Shown here one piece after another: positions 1 to 10,668 of a stretch of DNA of 64,000 bases. The DNA comes from Liolophura sinensis (taxonomy: Eukaryota > Mollusca > Polyplacophora > Chitonida > Chitonidae), in assembly GCF_032854445.1 (NCBI RefSeq), contig NC_088296.1:23693604-23757603 (forward strand), read 5' to 3'. How positions within the stretch are numbered: position 1 is the stretch's first letter; each line of letters opens with the position of its first letter. The notes below the pieces were generated by a model. The model was not told the DNA's origin. It saw only the letters and a program-made list of their open reading frames with translations, and searched no databases. Both the position numbers and the translations under genes were made by a program.

Positions 1-146
1 TTTGAAAAGTAAAGATATGACCATGTTATTCATTAGATAGTCTAACCTGGTGAGAAAAAGGAAACTTAAATACTCCTGCTACAATTAAACGTATACTGGC
101 TAAAAAGAGCCGACCAGGTGTCCCAAAAATCAGAATAAATAGGGTA
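1..146 (+). mobile_element. MITE-B copy (truncated by window start)
   Basis: It matches the right two-thirds of the elements at 12124-12323 and 44787-45007 (AAAGTAAAGATATGACCATG; end GTCCCAAAAA..ATAGGGTA). Nonautonomous element with terminal inverted repeats. Confidence 0.75.
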
Positions 147-311
147 ACAACATACAGTTTTAGGGTCAGTATTATCATGCCAAAGTGAATATCGATAATG
201 AAATACATGTAGTCCTGGATTAGCTATGTCTAGTCTGGTAACAAAACAGGCTAAATGTTTACAACAACAACAATACAATCACATACAGAGATTCAAGGCC
301 AAGAAAAAAAA

Positions 312-530
312 AAGGAGATGGATACTGATACTATTGTTTCCAGCCGTTTGATCTGCCCTCACCCTCTGGGGAAACCACTTAATTAGAAAGGAGATGGATA
401 CTGTACTGTTTTCAGCCATTTGATCTGCCCTCACCCTCTGGGGAAACCACTTAATTAGAAAGGAGATGGATACTGTACTGTTTCCAGCCGTTTGATCTGC
501 CCTCACCCTCTGGGGAAACCACTTAATTAG
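312..530. repeat. About 72 bp x 3 tandem repeat
   Basis: AAGGAGATGGATACTGTACT..CTCTGGGGAAACCACTTAAT repeated at 312, 388 and 460 with a few substitutions. Confidence 0.95.
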
Positions 531-734
531 TCTAAGAGAATTCACTATCACCAAGATTTAGAAACACTTCCAGTTGTTGTTGCACTTTACACTTTCCAGG
601 TACATATTTAAATCACTGGTGCTGTTATTTATACAAGCAGACATGGCAGAAGGCACCTGCTGCGTTATGACTTGCAAGGTTTGCTTTTCTTTGTAGAGGG
701 CCAGAGAACCCTAGTGCAACATCTACCCATAGAT

Positions 735-905
735 ATTTATTTATTACATTGGTGTTTTACGCCGTACTCAGGAATATTTCAATTACACGACGACGGCCAG
801 CATTATGGTGGCAGGAAACTCACAACCATCCGCAGGTTGCTGGCAGACCTTCCCACGTATGGCCAGAGAAGAAGCCAGCATGGGCTGTACTTGAACTCAC
901 AGCAC
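735..905 (-). repeat. tRNA-headed SINE, 3' part
   Basis: It has the family's 3' domain (TGGTGTTTTACGCCGTACTC, CAGCATTATGGTGG, CATCCGCAGGTTGCTGGCAG). The tRNA head is missing. Its tail offers AATAAA on the minus strand downstream of tropomodulin. Confidence 0.85.
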
Positions 906-1021
906 ATACATGTAAATATTTATGAGCTCAGCATAAAAGATTACGAAGTGTGGAGGAAACCGAACAGAACCCAGGGCGGAAACATAACAAAATCTTAAAA
1001 TACCTGACCAGCCCCATGCCT

Positions 1022-1032
1022 TCAAGCGGCTG
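1022..1032 (-). CDS. TMOD: Tropomodulin terminal exon (last 3 residues and stop)
   Basis: The minus strand has a polypyrimidine tract and tandem acceptor CAGCAG around 1029-1035. Splicing at the first AG gives Ser-Ala-Ala-stop; at the second, Ser-Ala-stop. Both end at TGA 1024-1022. The 3'UTR would run left. The only AATAAA signals seen within 400 bp lie in the tail of a SINE at about 740-752. Confidence 0.45.
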
Positions 1033-4000
1033 CTGAAAAAGCAGAATTTGAAACTGTGATCTCTGTCATTGGAGCTTCCAGCAGATGACATCTTTTCAAA
1101 TAATGAGATAATGTACAGGTTTGGTCTGAATAACAAAATAACCAATTTCATCTTAGGTGCTTTTTACTTACACAAGTCATTGTTGGCCTTCAATTTTTCA
1201 TGCACTCGGATCCTGGCATCAGGGAACTCAAAGAAAATTCCAAACCTCAAAATGTTATCATTCTCTGCTATTGCCTTGGAGATTGCCATCTCGACCCTGT
1301 TGCCCAAAATGGAGGGTTTCTAAAACAAAAACGAAATAACAAATTTGCTTCAGAATGACAAGGTATAATTTAAGCAGTTTGTGAAACTTTTCCTTTACCT
1401 GTGACTCCAAGCCCGAGTAAATTTTTATAATTACCTCTGCGAAAGACGTTACATTTTTGCTATCACTTTCTTGTCTGTCATTTCATGCATCTATAAGCAA
1501 CTTTATGCAAAGGCTATACACAAATTTACATGACATTTTGCACCTAGAACCATTAAATATTCGTGCTGATCCAAATTGGCATTCAGGTTCAAGACTATTT
1601 TCTAATGATTCTTCACCATTCACCAGTCACAATGTAGGACAGAAGTGTAGAGTTATGTCCCTTTGTAGTAGTTGTGAGGATTTGTACACTTTGCTGGGGT
1701 AGAAGCATGCACTCTCAACAGAGCTTTTTATTTCTCACCACCAGCACCAGGACTTACATAGGATTTTTATTTTTACCTGAATGACTGTTGTTTAACATCA
1801 CATTCTATAACACTTCATTTATATATGGCTAGGAGTGGAGGAAACTGGAGTGCCCGGCATAAACCACTGAACTTAGGCAAATTACTGACAAACTTTCCAA
1901 CTTGTGATGCACTGATAAGTACACCATGTTGCTAGAAGTGGTTTTTATACTGTGCAATGTTATACTGTGCAAACGGTCATGCAGGCGTCTTCAACCTCTT
2001 ATCACCACCAACATTTCTCGCAGAGTGAGAGCGTGGGAACGTACAAATTTCCTGTCTTAATCCGGAATTGAACATCGAGTGTCCATGTTACTGAAAGACA
2101 AGCACTGTTAACCACTCTTCCAAGACCAAGACTGGACCTAATGTTGAACATTCGTCCATGACCCGCTCTTCAGGCATACACTCACCTGGTTAGCCACCCT
2201 CAACTCCACCACCGTCTTGTTGTTGTTGATTGCCTGCACTAAGGCCAAGATATTATCCCCAGTGATGTAGTTAGACTCTAAATTCAGGACACGTAACGTT
2301 TTGTTCTGCTCTAATGACTGGGCAAGAACCTAATTGGACAAAAATAAACAAATAAATAGCTACAAATCAGTATAAATCAGAACAATCAAAGTGACCCCCA
2401 AAAAATTTATACAGTACGGAATACATTGAGAATCTAATTTCCTGGAAAGAGAATCTTTTCCATCAAAATCCCATTTAGTAAAATGCTTAGTTTTGCTCAT
2501 TTTGACATTCTAAAAATTATGATTTCCCCAAAATCAGCTGAAAATTCTCATCTCTAGAAGAAACTGTTACATTGGTTTCAAGTTTACCAAACTAGTTGTA
2601 CATTCCGATAAAAAGGAGAAAAAAATGCAGATATTTTGTCACTCATTGATGTTGCTGCATTACAGTATATCTGTATCAAAAGGAAGAGAAGGTCAATATT
2701 GATGTTCAGCTGTTGAGAAAGGAGAACGTTGTGCACAAACCCATTTTCACATAAAAACAACAACATGGACAATACACCTCTACGAAAACAACTGCACTTT
2801 GTTGAAACGAAAGAATGTCTATCAAAGGGGGAGAGTTACAAATCTAAGAATAGCAATTAGGTCAGTGTAGTCGAAGAAGCGGTGACAACCAGAGTTATTT
2901 TCACATAAAAACAACATGGACAATAAACCTCTACAAAAACAACTGCACTTTGTTGAAACGAAAGAATGTCTATCAAAGGGGGAGAGTTACAAATCTAAGA
3001 CTAGCAATTAGGTCAGTGTAGTCGAAAAAGCGGTGACAACCAGAGTTATTTTCACATAAAAACAACAACATGGACAATAAACCTCTACAAAAACAACTGC
3101 ACTTTGTTGAAACGAAAGAATGTCTATCAAAGGGGGAGAGTTACAAATCTAAGACCAGCAATTAGGTCAGAGTAGTCAAGAAGCGGTGACAACCAGAGTT
3201 ATGCCCCCCTTTTACAACAGAGTTATCTCACCTTTGCTGCCTTGTCTGTAAAGCCTGTGTTAGCCATATGGAGAACTTTGAGGTGTGAATTTGTAGCCAG
3301 AGCTTCACTCAGTTCAATCAGACGTTCCAATGAGATATTCTGAAACATCAACAAGACCGCTGATTGCAGACCGCACAGGAGCTTTCACTCATGTCTGGGA
3401 CAAAATAACACCACAGAAATTTGTGCAAACCTAGCATTTCACTTGTTATAACCTTGAAGTCTATAGGTTACAACTCACAGACCTGTATGCATTTGTCGTT
3501 TCTTTACTATCCAACACGTACATGGGAAGGTCTGCCAACAACCTGCGGATGGTTGTGGGTTTCTCCTAGGCTCTGCCTGGTTTCCTCCGGCTGGCCGCCG
3601 TCATCTAAGTGAAATATTCTTGGGTACCATGTTAAACACCAAGTAAAATAAAAAATAAATTTTCTATCCAAAAAGACATGTAACATTACACTGACAAACT
3701 ACAACAGGACCAAGACCTACACTCACAAAAGTTAATGCACATTTAAATCAATTTTCTGATAAAACATTTTGTGATACGGCACTATAACACAAGCAATGCC
3801 GTTTGAGACAAAGAAATTTAGAAATAGATTTCTGGTGAATGACCTAAAATTTCGCCCGCAACTAAGCTGCAGATTTTTCCTCAACTAAGCTTGCAGCGAG
3901 TCCATGCCGTCAATGTGCTGCCGCCACTGAAGTATCATGCCGGAGACACCACATATGACACTTCACCCAGTCTCATTATATTGACACTGTCCAACCAGTC

Positions 4001-7000
4001 CTGCTTCCTTGTCCTGACCTCTCAGTGCTGAGCCTCAAAAGAGGCAGCAACAAATACCATTTTTAGCATATGAAGTCTTTAGTATGACGCGACCTGGGTT
4101 TGATTCTGGGTCTCCTGGCTCCAAGGCCAATGTTCTAACCATTAGGCTAGCGAAGCCGTCTGTTTGTTTTGTAAGGTATGGTGATATCTGAAAGTTTCAG
4201 TACCCAAAGTAATATTAAACGACATCTATTTGTCTGTAAAAATGCACTTCTTTCATGACTTCGGGCAAAATTTGAGATTATTTCCTGTACATTTTTGCAA
4301 AGTGAAGTTTATAAGGCCATTTCCTGTGAACCTACTTTAATGTTGTTAAGGTTCACATTGACAAGTTTAGAGTCATTGTTTTTCAATTTCTCCAGCGTTT
4401 CTTCCACATCTGTTGGATTTGGTGGTTCATTTGGGATAATTTTCAAGGCTTCAGCTTTGGCAGCCGCTGTAAATGACAACAGAAAGGTGAATTTACACAA
4501 GTTTTCAAAAGAAATAGTTTACACAACATCAGTCGTAAACAAACAATCTAATGTTCTGTGAAATGGAGTAAAACAAAAGAAAAAATACCAAAATGTCATT
4601 TTGATAGTGCAATAATAGTAACCACTGTCAGTTTCGTAGTGACATTCAAAATCTGTCAATCCTTAAATGTAGCCACTTACACAAGCGCTTTGAGAACAAA
4701 GTTCAATGCAAAGCAAAATTGGCCTTGCCCAGGTTTGAACTCTGAACTCTGAGATTTACCTTTAAATCCGCCATGATTACTGATGGCTTCATCTTGTAGT
4801 GAAGCGTGGTACTGCACCTGAGTCAACATCGAGTGGAAGCCCAGTACAGCTGAAAAAATACACATACATGTATAGTAGGCAAGTACAAAAAAGGAAGAGT
4901 TTGCCAATTAAAGTATTTATTTATTTGATTGGTGTTTTACGCCGTACTCAAGAATATTTCACTTATACGACGGCGGCCAGCATTATGGTGGGAGGAAAAA
5001 CCCACGACCATCCGCAGGTTGCTGGCAGACCTTCCCACTTACGGCCGGAGAGGAAGCCAGCATGAGCTGGTCTTGAACTCACAGTGACCGCATTGGTGAG
5101 AGGCTCCTGGGTCATTACGCTGCACTAGCGCGCTAACCAACTGAGCCACGGAGGCCCCGCCAATTAAAGTAAGAAAAAAGCTAAAATATGAAGTAAAGTT
5201 CATCACACAGACAACTGAAAATTATGAATAAAAATACTTTCATTAATATTTTAAGGTTTTTTTTTTGAAGAATGTTGAAAGGCACTGAAAAATTTGAAAT
5301 CTATGACAGGCTTGGAACATATAGCCTTCAGCACAATATGACGTACACTTCTCTCTACTACCTATGCTGAAAAAGCTCACAAATATGATACAGATGGCTA
5401 AGATGCATTATCCTGAATGACCCACTGAAACGGCATTACAATCATCACCATTGTAAACCGTAACACGTCATCAGTCTCAAGTTTCTGGGACTTAAGCACA
5501 GCAGGAAGGTTAATGTGGGCCAAATTTTACATTATTTGTGTTTTAAGTATGGATACTCTTTATGGTTCATTTGTCGACGATCAGTGACAAAATATTGCTG
5601 GAGTTTTCTCTTTTCACTGAAAACTGGAAGATTCAGTGGTTGACACCCTGCCTCTTGCGCAAGTTGTTTGAATATTAATGAAGACACACCTCCATTTATA
5701 TCAATAAAAATATGTGCTCGTTTGCCAAGGTATTTTGCTCGTACAGAGCGTTCATTGGCTGACACATATAACGTCACTCTCTATTTGTATAAGAAAATCA
5801 GGTGAACAGAGCATAGAATGGATAGATTTGACTGGTCAGTCATGGAGGGAGTATTAGAAGCAGTGCTGACCTGCCAAGTCTACGAGTTCCTCCTCAGAGG
5901 CCTGCTGGAGGATGTCGTCCCACTCTGTTTCCACACCATCCTCATCAGCCCCCAGCCTCAGCTTCTCCTCCTCCACTTCCTTAGGCACAAACACTTTACC
6001 TGCACAGGTGAAAATAGCCGAAGTTAGAGACATTATAAATATGGTACAACATAAAACTTCTGAATTACAACATGGAATATTTAATCATTAATCATTAATT
6101 AATCAGCCATCATTAATATTTACCTCATCCAAATCTACACCTACTATTAGTTAAGTCAGTTATTCACAATGCAGGATGATTGATGAATAAAGGACAGCAA
6201 CTGGGACCCAGGGAAGCCGACAACTTCCTACATCATCATGAAAGACAGTACACAGGACCCAGGGAAGCCGACAACTTCCTACATCATCATGAAGGACAGT
6301 ACACAGGACCCAGGGAAGCCGACAACTTCCTACATCATCGTGAAGGACAGTACACAGGACCCAGGGAAGCCGACAACTTCCTACATCATCATGAAGGACA
6401 GAACACAGGACCCAGGAAAGCCGACAACTTCCTGTTGGACAACGCCCATTCGAAATAACGTATAAAAAAGGTCCAAACGCTCACTAGGCGATGTTTATGG
6501 TTGTATGTCAACTTGTTGAAAGGAGGTATAGATAAGAGCTTTAAATTGGAGAACAATTGGTCATTTTGAGAATTATTTTTGTGACATTCTTACTGGAACC
6601 CAATCAGATTCCCATAAATCTGAATCCCATTCCCAGATTCCTGTCGAATGTAAAGCCCAGGGTGCCTACATGGATACTCATACCAAAAGCATACCCTAAT
6701 TCTTCAACCTTTTCAAACGCCTCTGCAATCAATATTTTCAAACATTCTGAGAGAACTATGGGGTGTAGAGAAATACTTATAATTAGCACAGTTTTATGAA
6801 GCTGAAACAAACAGGTCATTTTTAGCGTCATTTTCATCGTAAATTCCACAGGAAAAAGTGCTTCAGTGGTTGAAAAGGACTTACAGTACATACATGCATA
6901 CCTTCTCAATCAACCCAGTTCTCCGGGTACATGACAAAATTCCTGTCTTAAAACTGCAGCCTAACCATGGATTTGAACCCCCTGACCCGGGTTTACAGGC

Positions 7001-8249
7001 CAATCTTATCGTTGAGAAGAAATGATGAGCCCCCTCCCTCCTCCCCGACTCCCTTACCTCTTGTCTCCTTAGTGAAGGGTTTAGTGTCCCAGTCCTTCTC
7101 TTCTTTAGCCTGTTTCTCCAGAAATTCTAGCAGGTGTTTCTTGTTGAAAGGTCCTGTGGGCTCTTTGTCTGTCTGATCTCTCTGACGCTGAGATGGCGGC
7201 AAAAGCGAATTCTGAAACAAAGACAAAAATTATGTGTACAATAGAAACACAAAGAGAAAATTACATGTACAATAGAAAAACGAAGACAAAATTACATGTA
7301 CAACAGAAACAAAAAGACAAAATTACATCTACATTAGAAAAACAAAAAAACAAAAATTCTTCACTTGTGATGTCACCAATTGACAAATATTTTATTTGAC
7401 TGACTATAGAATTAAATTAAAGAATTAAACAAATATATAGTACGAAAAAATAAAATTTAACTTTTTTTAAAGAAAAGTATGCTCATGTTACACAATTTGT
7501 CAACTTCATGAAAAGATAATTTTTATTTTTACACCCTACTGACAGACAGAAGACAGTTAAGTCAAAATATTTGTTGATAAGGTTAAAGAATTATTGCACC
7601 AGCTTTTAATTTATATATTTATTTCTTTATTTGATTGGTGTTTTACGCCATACCCAAGAATATTTCACTTATACCATGGCGGCCAGCATTATGGTGGGAG
7701 GAAACCGAGCACAGCCTGGGGGGAAACCCACAACCATCTGCACGTTGCTGGCACCAGCTTTTAACATAAATCTCATAAAATGTTATAGTTTTCTTCCAAT
7801 GTCTTATTATTGCTAACCACGGTGGCACATTCTCATTGTGTCTTTGCCCACATTTAACTAAATGTAGTGGTTTTCATTTCAGGCTGTCAAGGGTTTTCCC
7901 TGTTTAATACTTCAAATACACAAAGCTTTTGCCTGAATAAATTTTTGCATGCATGCCATGCACTGAATGCATGCCAAAACATAAAACAAAAAATCATCAA
8001 TTTCACTGGCTCTAAACGTTGCTCATTACTGGCTCACAACCCAGAACACCGACGAAAAATTTAAAGAAAGAATTATTAATCTGTCCTGGGCAAATAGTAA
8101 TGACCTACATCTGGATCGAAATCTCCGTTCAGCTCCTCAAGTTCTGCCTGTGACAGCTGAGCCAGCAAGTCATCCAGATTCTCCAAGGAAATATCCTCCA
8201 CATCCTGGCTCTTTCCCTTTATCAGGGGATTACGCATATCTGTTGCCAT
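1022..8249 (-). CDS. TMOD: Tropomodulin gene, complete coding span (9 coding exons)
   Basis: Tropomodulin caps the pointed (slow-growing) end of actin filaments and binds tropomyosin in the cytoplasm. The CDS joins 8249-8109, 7211-7058, 5999-5871, 4849-4760, 4466-4336, 3339-3232, 2329-2186, 1319-1172 and 1032-1022, in phase throughout: 351 aa, against about 350-360 for the family. Residues 1-100 hold the tropomyosin/actin-binding N-terminal segment (leucine/acid-rich helix, then DQT..PTGPF and EKQAKE motifs). Residues about 182-348 form the leucine-rich-repeat cap, with the hallmark NPTDVEETLEKLKNND, NLNNI and LNLESN motifs. The start at 8249 is the first ATG after a splice acceptor at 8304-8303. 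The promoter is inferred at about 31.0-31.3 kb, shared with DNAH6. The C-terminus is shorter than in vertebrates and its last residues are uncertain. Confidence 0.93.
1172..1319 (-). CDS. TMOD: Tropomodulin exon 9: residues 300-349
   Basis: Acceptor GTTTTAG; encodes LGNRVEMAISKAIAENDNIL and the final LRR/C-terminal helix ending KLKANNDL. The end is ambiguous. A strong donor T|GTAAGTA gives phase 1 into a tiny last exon. Reading through instead gives two more codons (Cys, Lys) and a TAA stop at 1166-1164. The spliced model was chosen because the donor is near-consensus and an acceptor follows. Confidence 0.88.
2186..2329 (-). CDS. TMOD: Tropomodulin exon 8: residues 252-299, LRR
   Basis: Acceptor CCAATTAG, donor AACCAG|GTGAGT, 48 whole codons. 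It encodes LEQNKTLRVLNLESNYITG and an alanine/asparagine helix ending VVELRVANQ, the canonical penultimate LRRs of tropomodulin. The following intron (1320-2185, 866 bp) shows no recognised element. Confidence 0.94.
2744..3201. repeat. About 153 bp x 3 tandem repeat
   Basis: Units start TTTTCACATAAAAACAACA at 2744, 2897 and 3049, over 95% alike by eye. The array ends about 30 bp from the tropomodulin exon 7 donor. Confidence 0.95.
3232..3339 (-). CDS. TMOD: Tropomodulin exon 7: residues 216-251, LRR
   Basis: Acceptor GATGTTTCAG, donor GCAAAG|GTGAGA, 36 whole codons. It has an LRR pattern: ALATNSHLKVLHMANTGFTD. The following intron (2330-3231) begins about 30 bp from a three-copy 153 bp tandem repeat (2744-3201). 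Confidence 0.92.
3508..3660 (+). repeat. SINE, 3' part
   Basis: Conserved central and 3' domain (GGGAAGGTCTGCCAACAACC ... AAGTGAAATATTCTTGGGTA), truncated at the 5' end. Confidence 0.8.
3905..4165. repeat. Interspersed repeat family 2, copy 1
   Basis: GCCGCCACTGAAGTATCATG, CAACCAGTCCTGCTTCCTTG, GCAACAAATACCATTTTTAG, then a tRNA-like end (minus-strand CTAGCCTAATGGTTAGAACA, box A-like). Shared with 25055-25280 and 29995-30185. Confidence 0.7.
4336..4466 (-). CDS. TMOD: Tropomodulin exon 6: residues 172-215, start of LRR cap
   Basis: Acceptor CATTTACAG, donor TTAAA|GTAGGT, phase 1 in and 0 out. It contains the most diagnostic stretch of the family, NEPPNPTDVEETLEKLKNND, then VNLNNI. The next intron (3340-4335) contains a SINE (3508-3660), a MITE end at 3836 and a second SINE-like family member (3905-4165). 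Confidence 0.95.
4760..4849 (-). CDS. TMOD: Tropomodulin exon 5: residues 142-172
   Basis: Acceptor TTTTTTCAG, donor AAAG|GTAAAT, phase 1 in and out. It encodes AVLGFHSMLTQVQYHASL, corresponding to the family's AAILGMHTLMSNQQYYEAL segment ahead of the LRR domain. The next intron (4467-4759) is 293 bp with nothing recognised. Confidence 0.9.
4915..5158 (-). repeat. SINE, full length
   Basis: A complete copy: tRNA-like head (GGGGCCTCCGTGGCTCAGTT with box A; box B at CTGTGAGTTCAAGACC), body with GGAAGGTCTGCCAGCAACCT and tail ending AATAAATAA. The central domain resembles the widely shared invertebrate SINE domains (possibly Nin-DC type; not verified). Best reference copy in the window. Confidence 0.9.
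5871..5999 (-). CDS. TMOD: Tropomodulin exon 4: residues 99-142
   Basis: Acceptor CTGTGCAG, donor GGCAG|GTCAGC, phase 1 in and out. It starts RGKVFVPKE (family RGK.WVPK), followed by an acidic linker and an ASEEELVDLA helix equivalent to the family's ASDAELCDIA. The next intron (4850-5870) carries a full-length SINE (4915-5158) and an unexplained minus-strand ORF (5532-5777). Confidence 0.9.
6191..6440. repeat. 51 bp x about 4.9 minisatellite
   Basis: GGACAGTACACAGGACCCAG..GACAACTTCCTACATCATC; the unit length is divisible by 3, giving open frames in two registers. Noncoding, in a tropomodulin intron. Confidence 0.95.
6692..6888 (+). mobile_element. MITE-A copy
   Basis: Starts TACCCTAATTCTTCAACCTT and ends with GGTTGAAAAGG..TTACAGTA. 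Internal AATATTTTCAAACATTCTGA is shared with copies at 11422 and 36512. It lies in a tropomodulin intron. Confidence 0.78.
7058..7211 (-). CDS. TMOD: Tropomodulin exon 3: residues 48-99
   Basis: Acceptor TTTCAG, donor AGAG|GTAAGG, incoming phase 0 and outgoing phase 1. It encodes NSLLPPSQRQRDQT, PTGPFNKKHLLEFL and EKQAKEEKDW, closely matching the tropomodulin consensus LLPAGLRQ.DQT and EKQAKE. The next intron (6000-7057) holds a 51 bp minisatellite (6191-6440) and a MITE (6692-6888). Confidence 0.93.
7612..7755 (-). repeat. SINE, 3' part
   Basis: GATTGGTGTTTTACGCCATA through AACCCACAACCATCTGCACG, then breaks off. No tRNA head. Confidence 0.85.
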
Positions 8250-8302
8250 GGTTACACGAGGCTCAGGTGCTCAGCGGGACAAAGATCAATTTTGGTGACA
8301 AT
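8109..8302 (-). CDS. TMOD: Tropomodulin exon 2: 5'UTR end plus residues 1-47
   Basis: The acceptor TTTTGCAG lies just right of 8302; 53 nt of 5'UTR precede the ATG at 8249. It encodes the N-terminal leucine/acid-rich helix (LDDLLAQLSQAELEELN), the family's tropomyosin-binding start. The donor GTAGGT follows the codon for Asp47, phase 0. The next intron (7212-8108) holds a partial SINE at 7612-7755 and AT-rich DNA. Confidence 0.9.
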
Positions 8303-8453
8303 CTGCAAAACAAAATTTAAAGTGAAGTTTCATATTCTGATGTACATGTATGTAGTTAATGATTTTAGTATTTCAGTACAGCTTCTTGTTGTAATACTGC
8401 CACTTTGGCAAAACCCAGCTGCGATCCGGATAAATCCTGACTAATCTTCATAG

Positions 8454-8718
8454 GGGGCCTCCGTGGCTCAGTTGGCTAGCCCGATAGCACAGCATAATGA
8501 CCCAGGGGCCTCTCACCAATGATGTCACTGTGAGTTCAATTCTAGCTCATTCTGGCTTCCTATCCAGCCGCACATGGGAAGGTCTGTAAGCAAACCTGCG
8601 GATGGTCGTGGGATTTCCCCGGGCTCTGCCGAGTTTCCTCCTACCATAATGCTGGTCGCCGTCGTATAAGTGAAATATTCCTGAGTACGCATAAAACACC
8701 AATCAAATAAATAAACAG
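8454..8718 (+). repeat. SINE, near full length
   Basis: Head GGCCTCCGTGGCTCAGTTGG, box B-like GTGAGTTCAATTC, body and AATAAATAAA tail. It lies 150 bp upstream of tropomodulin exon 2. Confidence 0.9.
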
Positions 8719-9309
8719 ATAATCTTAATAGATCAGGCTTTGTCATACAAGCATGAACATAGCAAACAATCTTCAGGAATGATATGCACATTTTTGTCAC
8801 AGGGTGCCTTTGACTTTAAATTCGTGCAACCATATGACTGCCACAGTTAAATAAGAGTCAAAGCACAACTCAGCGTGTCAGTTTAGGTCTGAATGGATAT
8901 TAGATGCTGTCCAAAGCCGGCATAATGTATTTCCCTGCTGTGGAAAGTACAGACGTATGGAAACACAGGTGAAAATTGATTGCAGGCTACAGGTAGTATC
9001 ACTATCGGCTACAGCTACATGTGATTAGAATTCCTATAAATACTAGTAACCTATCAATCAAAGTAGAGTAATCAATGAAGACAATGCATATTCCATCGCA
9101 GTCTCGCTGATGAATTCAACAAGAAATACAACTGAATTAGAGGTGAAGAAGGATCAAGCTTTACGCTGTGACTGAAATAACTTCCAGAGTACAGTGCACA
9201 CAGTCTTGGTACAGCAGCCCCTCTCCGTGCATATATGCATATCTGATTGTTTATGAAGCTGATTATTACCACAGGCCCTGCAAAGTTAAACCCAACCCTC
9301 AGCCCACTC

Positions 9310-9395
9310 ACCCAACCATCATGTTAGCTGCCGTCATAAGTGAAATATTATTGAGTATGGTGTAAAACACCAATCAAATAAATAAATAAATTAAC
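9310..9395 (+). repeat. SINE 3' end fragment
   Basis: CCGTCATAAGTGAAATATTA .. AAAACACCAATCAAATAAAT only. Confidence 0.75.
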
Positions 9396-9465
9396 ATGCA
9401 AATGGAGTACTGTGATGTACTGCACGGTTAATCAACCCCCACCCCTCTCCCCCACCCCACCTCCA

Positions 9466-9545
9466 ACACCATAACGTTGGCTGCCGTCGTATAAGTGAAA
9501 TATTCTTGAGTACGCCGTAAAACACTAATCAAACAAATAAATTAT
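9466..9545 (+). repeat. SINE 3' end fragment
   Basis: GCCGTCGTATAAGTGAAATA..TTGAGTACGCCGTAAAACA tail portion, 70 bp after the previous fragment. Confidence 0.75.
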
Positions 9546-10268
9546 CATGTACATGTGCTGCTGTACACATACTGTGATGGACATGTGCTGCGATGTACTG
9601 TGATGTAAATGTGCTGTGATGTACATGTGCTGTGATGAAGATTTTTTTCTCAACTCTTATCCATATGCAATTTCTAAAGTCTATCAGCACCATCATGGAC
9701 TAGTTATTCACAGTACAATATAATTATTGTATTATAAACCTGGCATCCATTATAGTTTCAAAATGGCCCCACCCTCCACCCTTTTTACGCCAAGACTGAG
9801 ACTGCATGATCAACATAACCTCTTAAACAATACCCCTGCTGCATATCAATGGGCTATTTCTGCTTGCACTGGTGCTAATGATATCTCACTCTTCTGAAAA
9901 CAAGAACTAGGGTGTTTTTCCTCATTCACTTCTTTCTTCATTCACCTTTTATCAGGAAGATCAAACATCATTAATATTCATAGTGTACACATAAGGTGTA
10001 TACAAACGGGAATACCTGTGTCACCCGTGAATAGTTCTCACATGAATTAATAGGCGAGACTGTTCAATTCAGTAACCAGGCTTTACCCTACTTCCTCAAC
10101 ATTTTCACATATTTGCGTGGTATAATTTACTTGTACATTTAAGGTCATGACAGGTCACACTGACATACCATATTAATACTATACTAACTGATTACACAAC
10201 ATTTTATTTTCACATGTTTCTTAATTTGTCAGTCAGCTAATGCAATCATGCATGCTTGTCTCATGCAT

Positions 10269-10485
10269 CCTATTTCCTCAACCTTTATGTACATGAAAGA
10301 GTAACTTTTAGTGCAATTTATGCTCATCTTTTAATTGATTTTGGAGACAAAACTACAGTGGTTGGATTGGCCAATTTCAGGGCTTCATAAAAGTACAATG
10401 TTATCAGTTTACACAGAATAATGCTTTCAGACCATGCTTAAGTAATCACCTTCCAAACATGCGAAAAGGTTAAAGAATTACAGTA
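10269..10485 (+). mobile_element. MITE-A copy (subfamily with GGAGACAAAACTAC core)
   Basis: Left CCTATTTCCTCAACCTTTAT, right AAAAGGTTAAAGAATTACAG. The core TTGATTTTGGAGACAAAACT resembles copies at 29673, 55211 and 56106. Confidence 0.75.
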
Positions 10486-10509
10486 ATCAAGGTTCCATTC
10501 AGTCATGTA

Positions 10510-10668
10510 TGTGGATAAGCACTGTACACCTACACTGATGCTGGATGAGCACTGTACACCTACACTGAGGCTGGATGAGCACTGTACACCTACATCTGAT
10601 GCTGGATGAGCACTGTACACCTACACTGATGTTGGATGAGCACTGTACACCTACAATGATGTTGAATG
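10510..10668. repeat. 30 bp x 5 minisatellite
   Basis: GCACTGTACACCTACACTGA..TGCTGGATGA units, one unit of 31 bp. Confidence 0.95.

Larger units (their letters stand above)
1..1021. other. 3' flank/3'UTR of tropomodulin
   Basis: Apart from the presumed 3'UTR this stretch holds the right part of a MITE-B copy (1-146), a three-copy about 72 bp tandem repeat (312-530) and a partial SINE (735-905). No gene was recognised left of tropomodulin. Confidence 0.6.

Noticed and set aside
4075-4165. Possible tRNA gene (box A/B-like sequence)
   Set aside because: It does not fold into a full cloverleaf by eye and belongs to a repeat family; a tRNA-derived SINE end is more likely. The same applies to the heads of the other SINEs and to 17095-17130.
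6180-6465. Repetitive 75-92 codon ORFs
   Set aside because: Produced by a 51 bp minisatellite open in two frames.
8525-8800. 91-codon minus-strand ORF (and similar ones at 24746-25144, 34610-34876, 52771-52959)
   Set aside because: They lie in SINE copies; the same peptide fragments recur wherever the SINE occurs.
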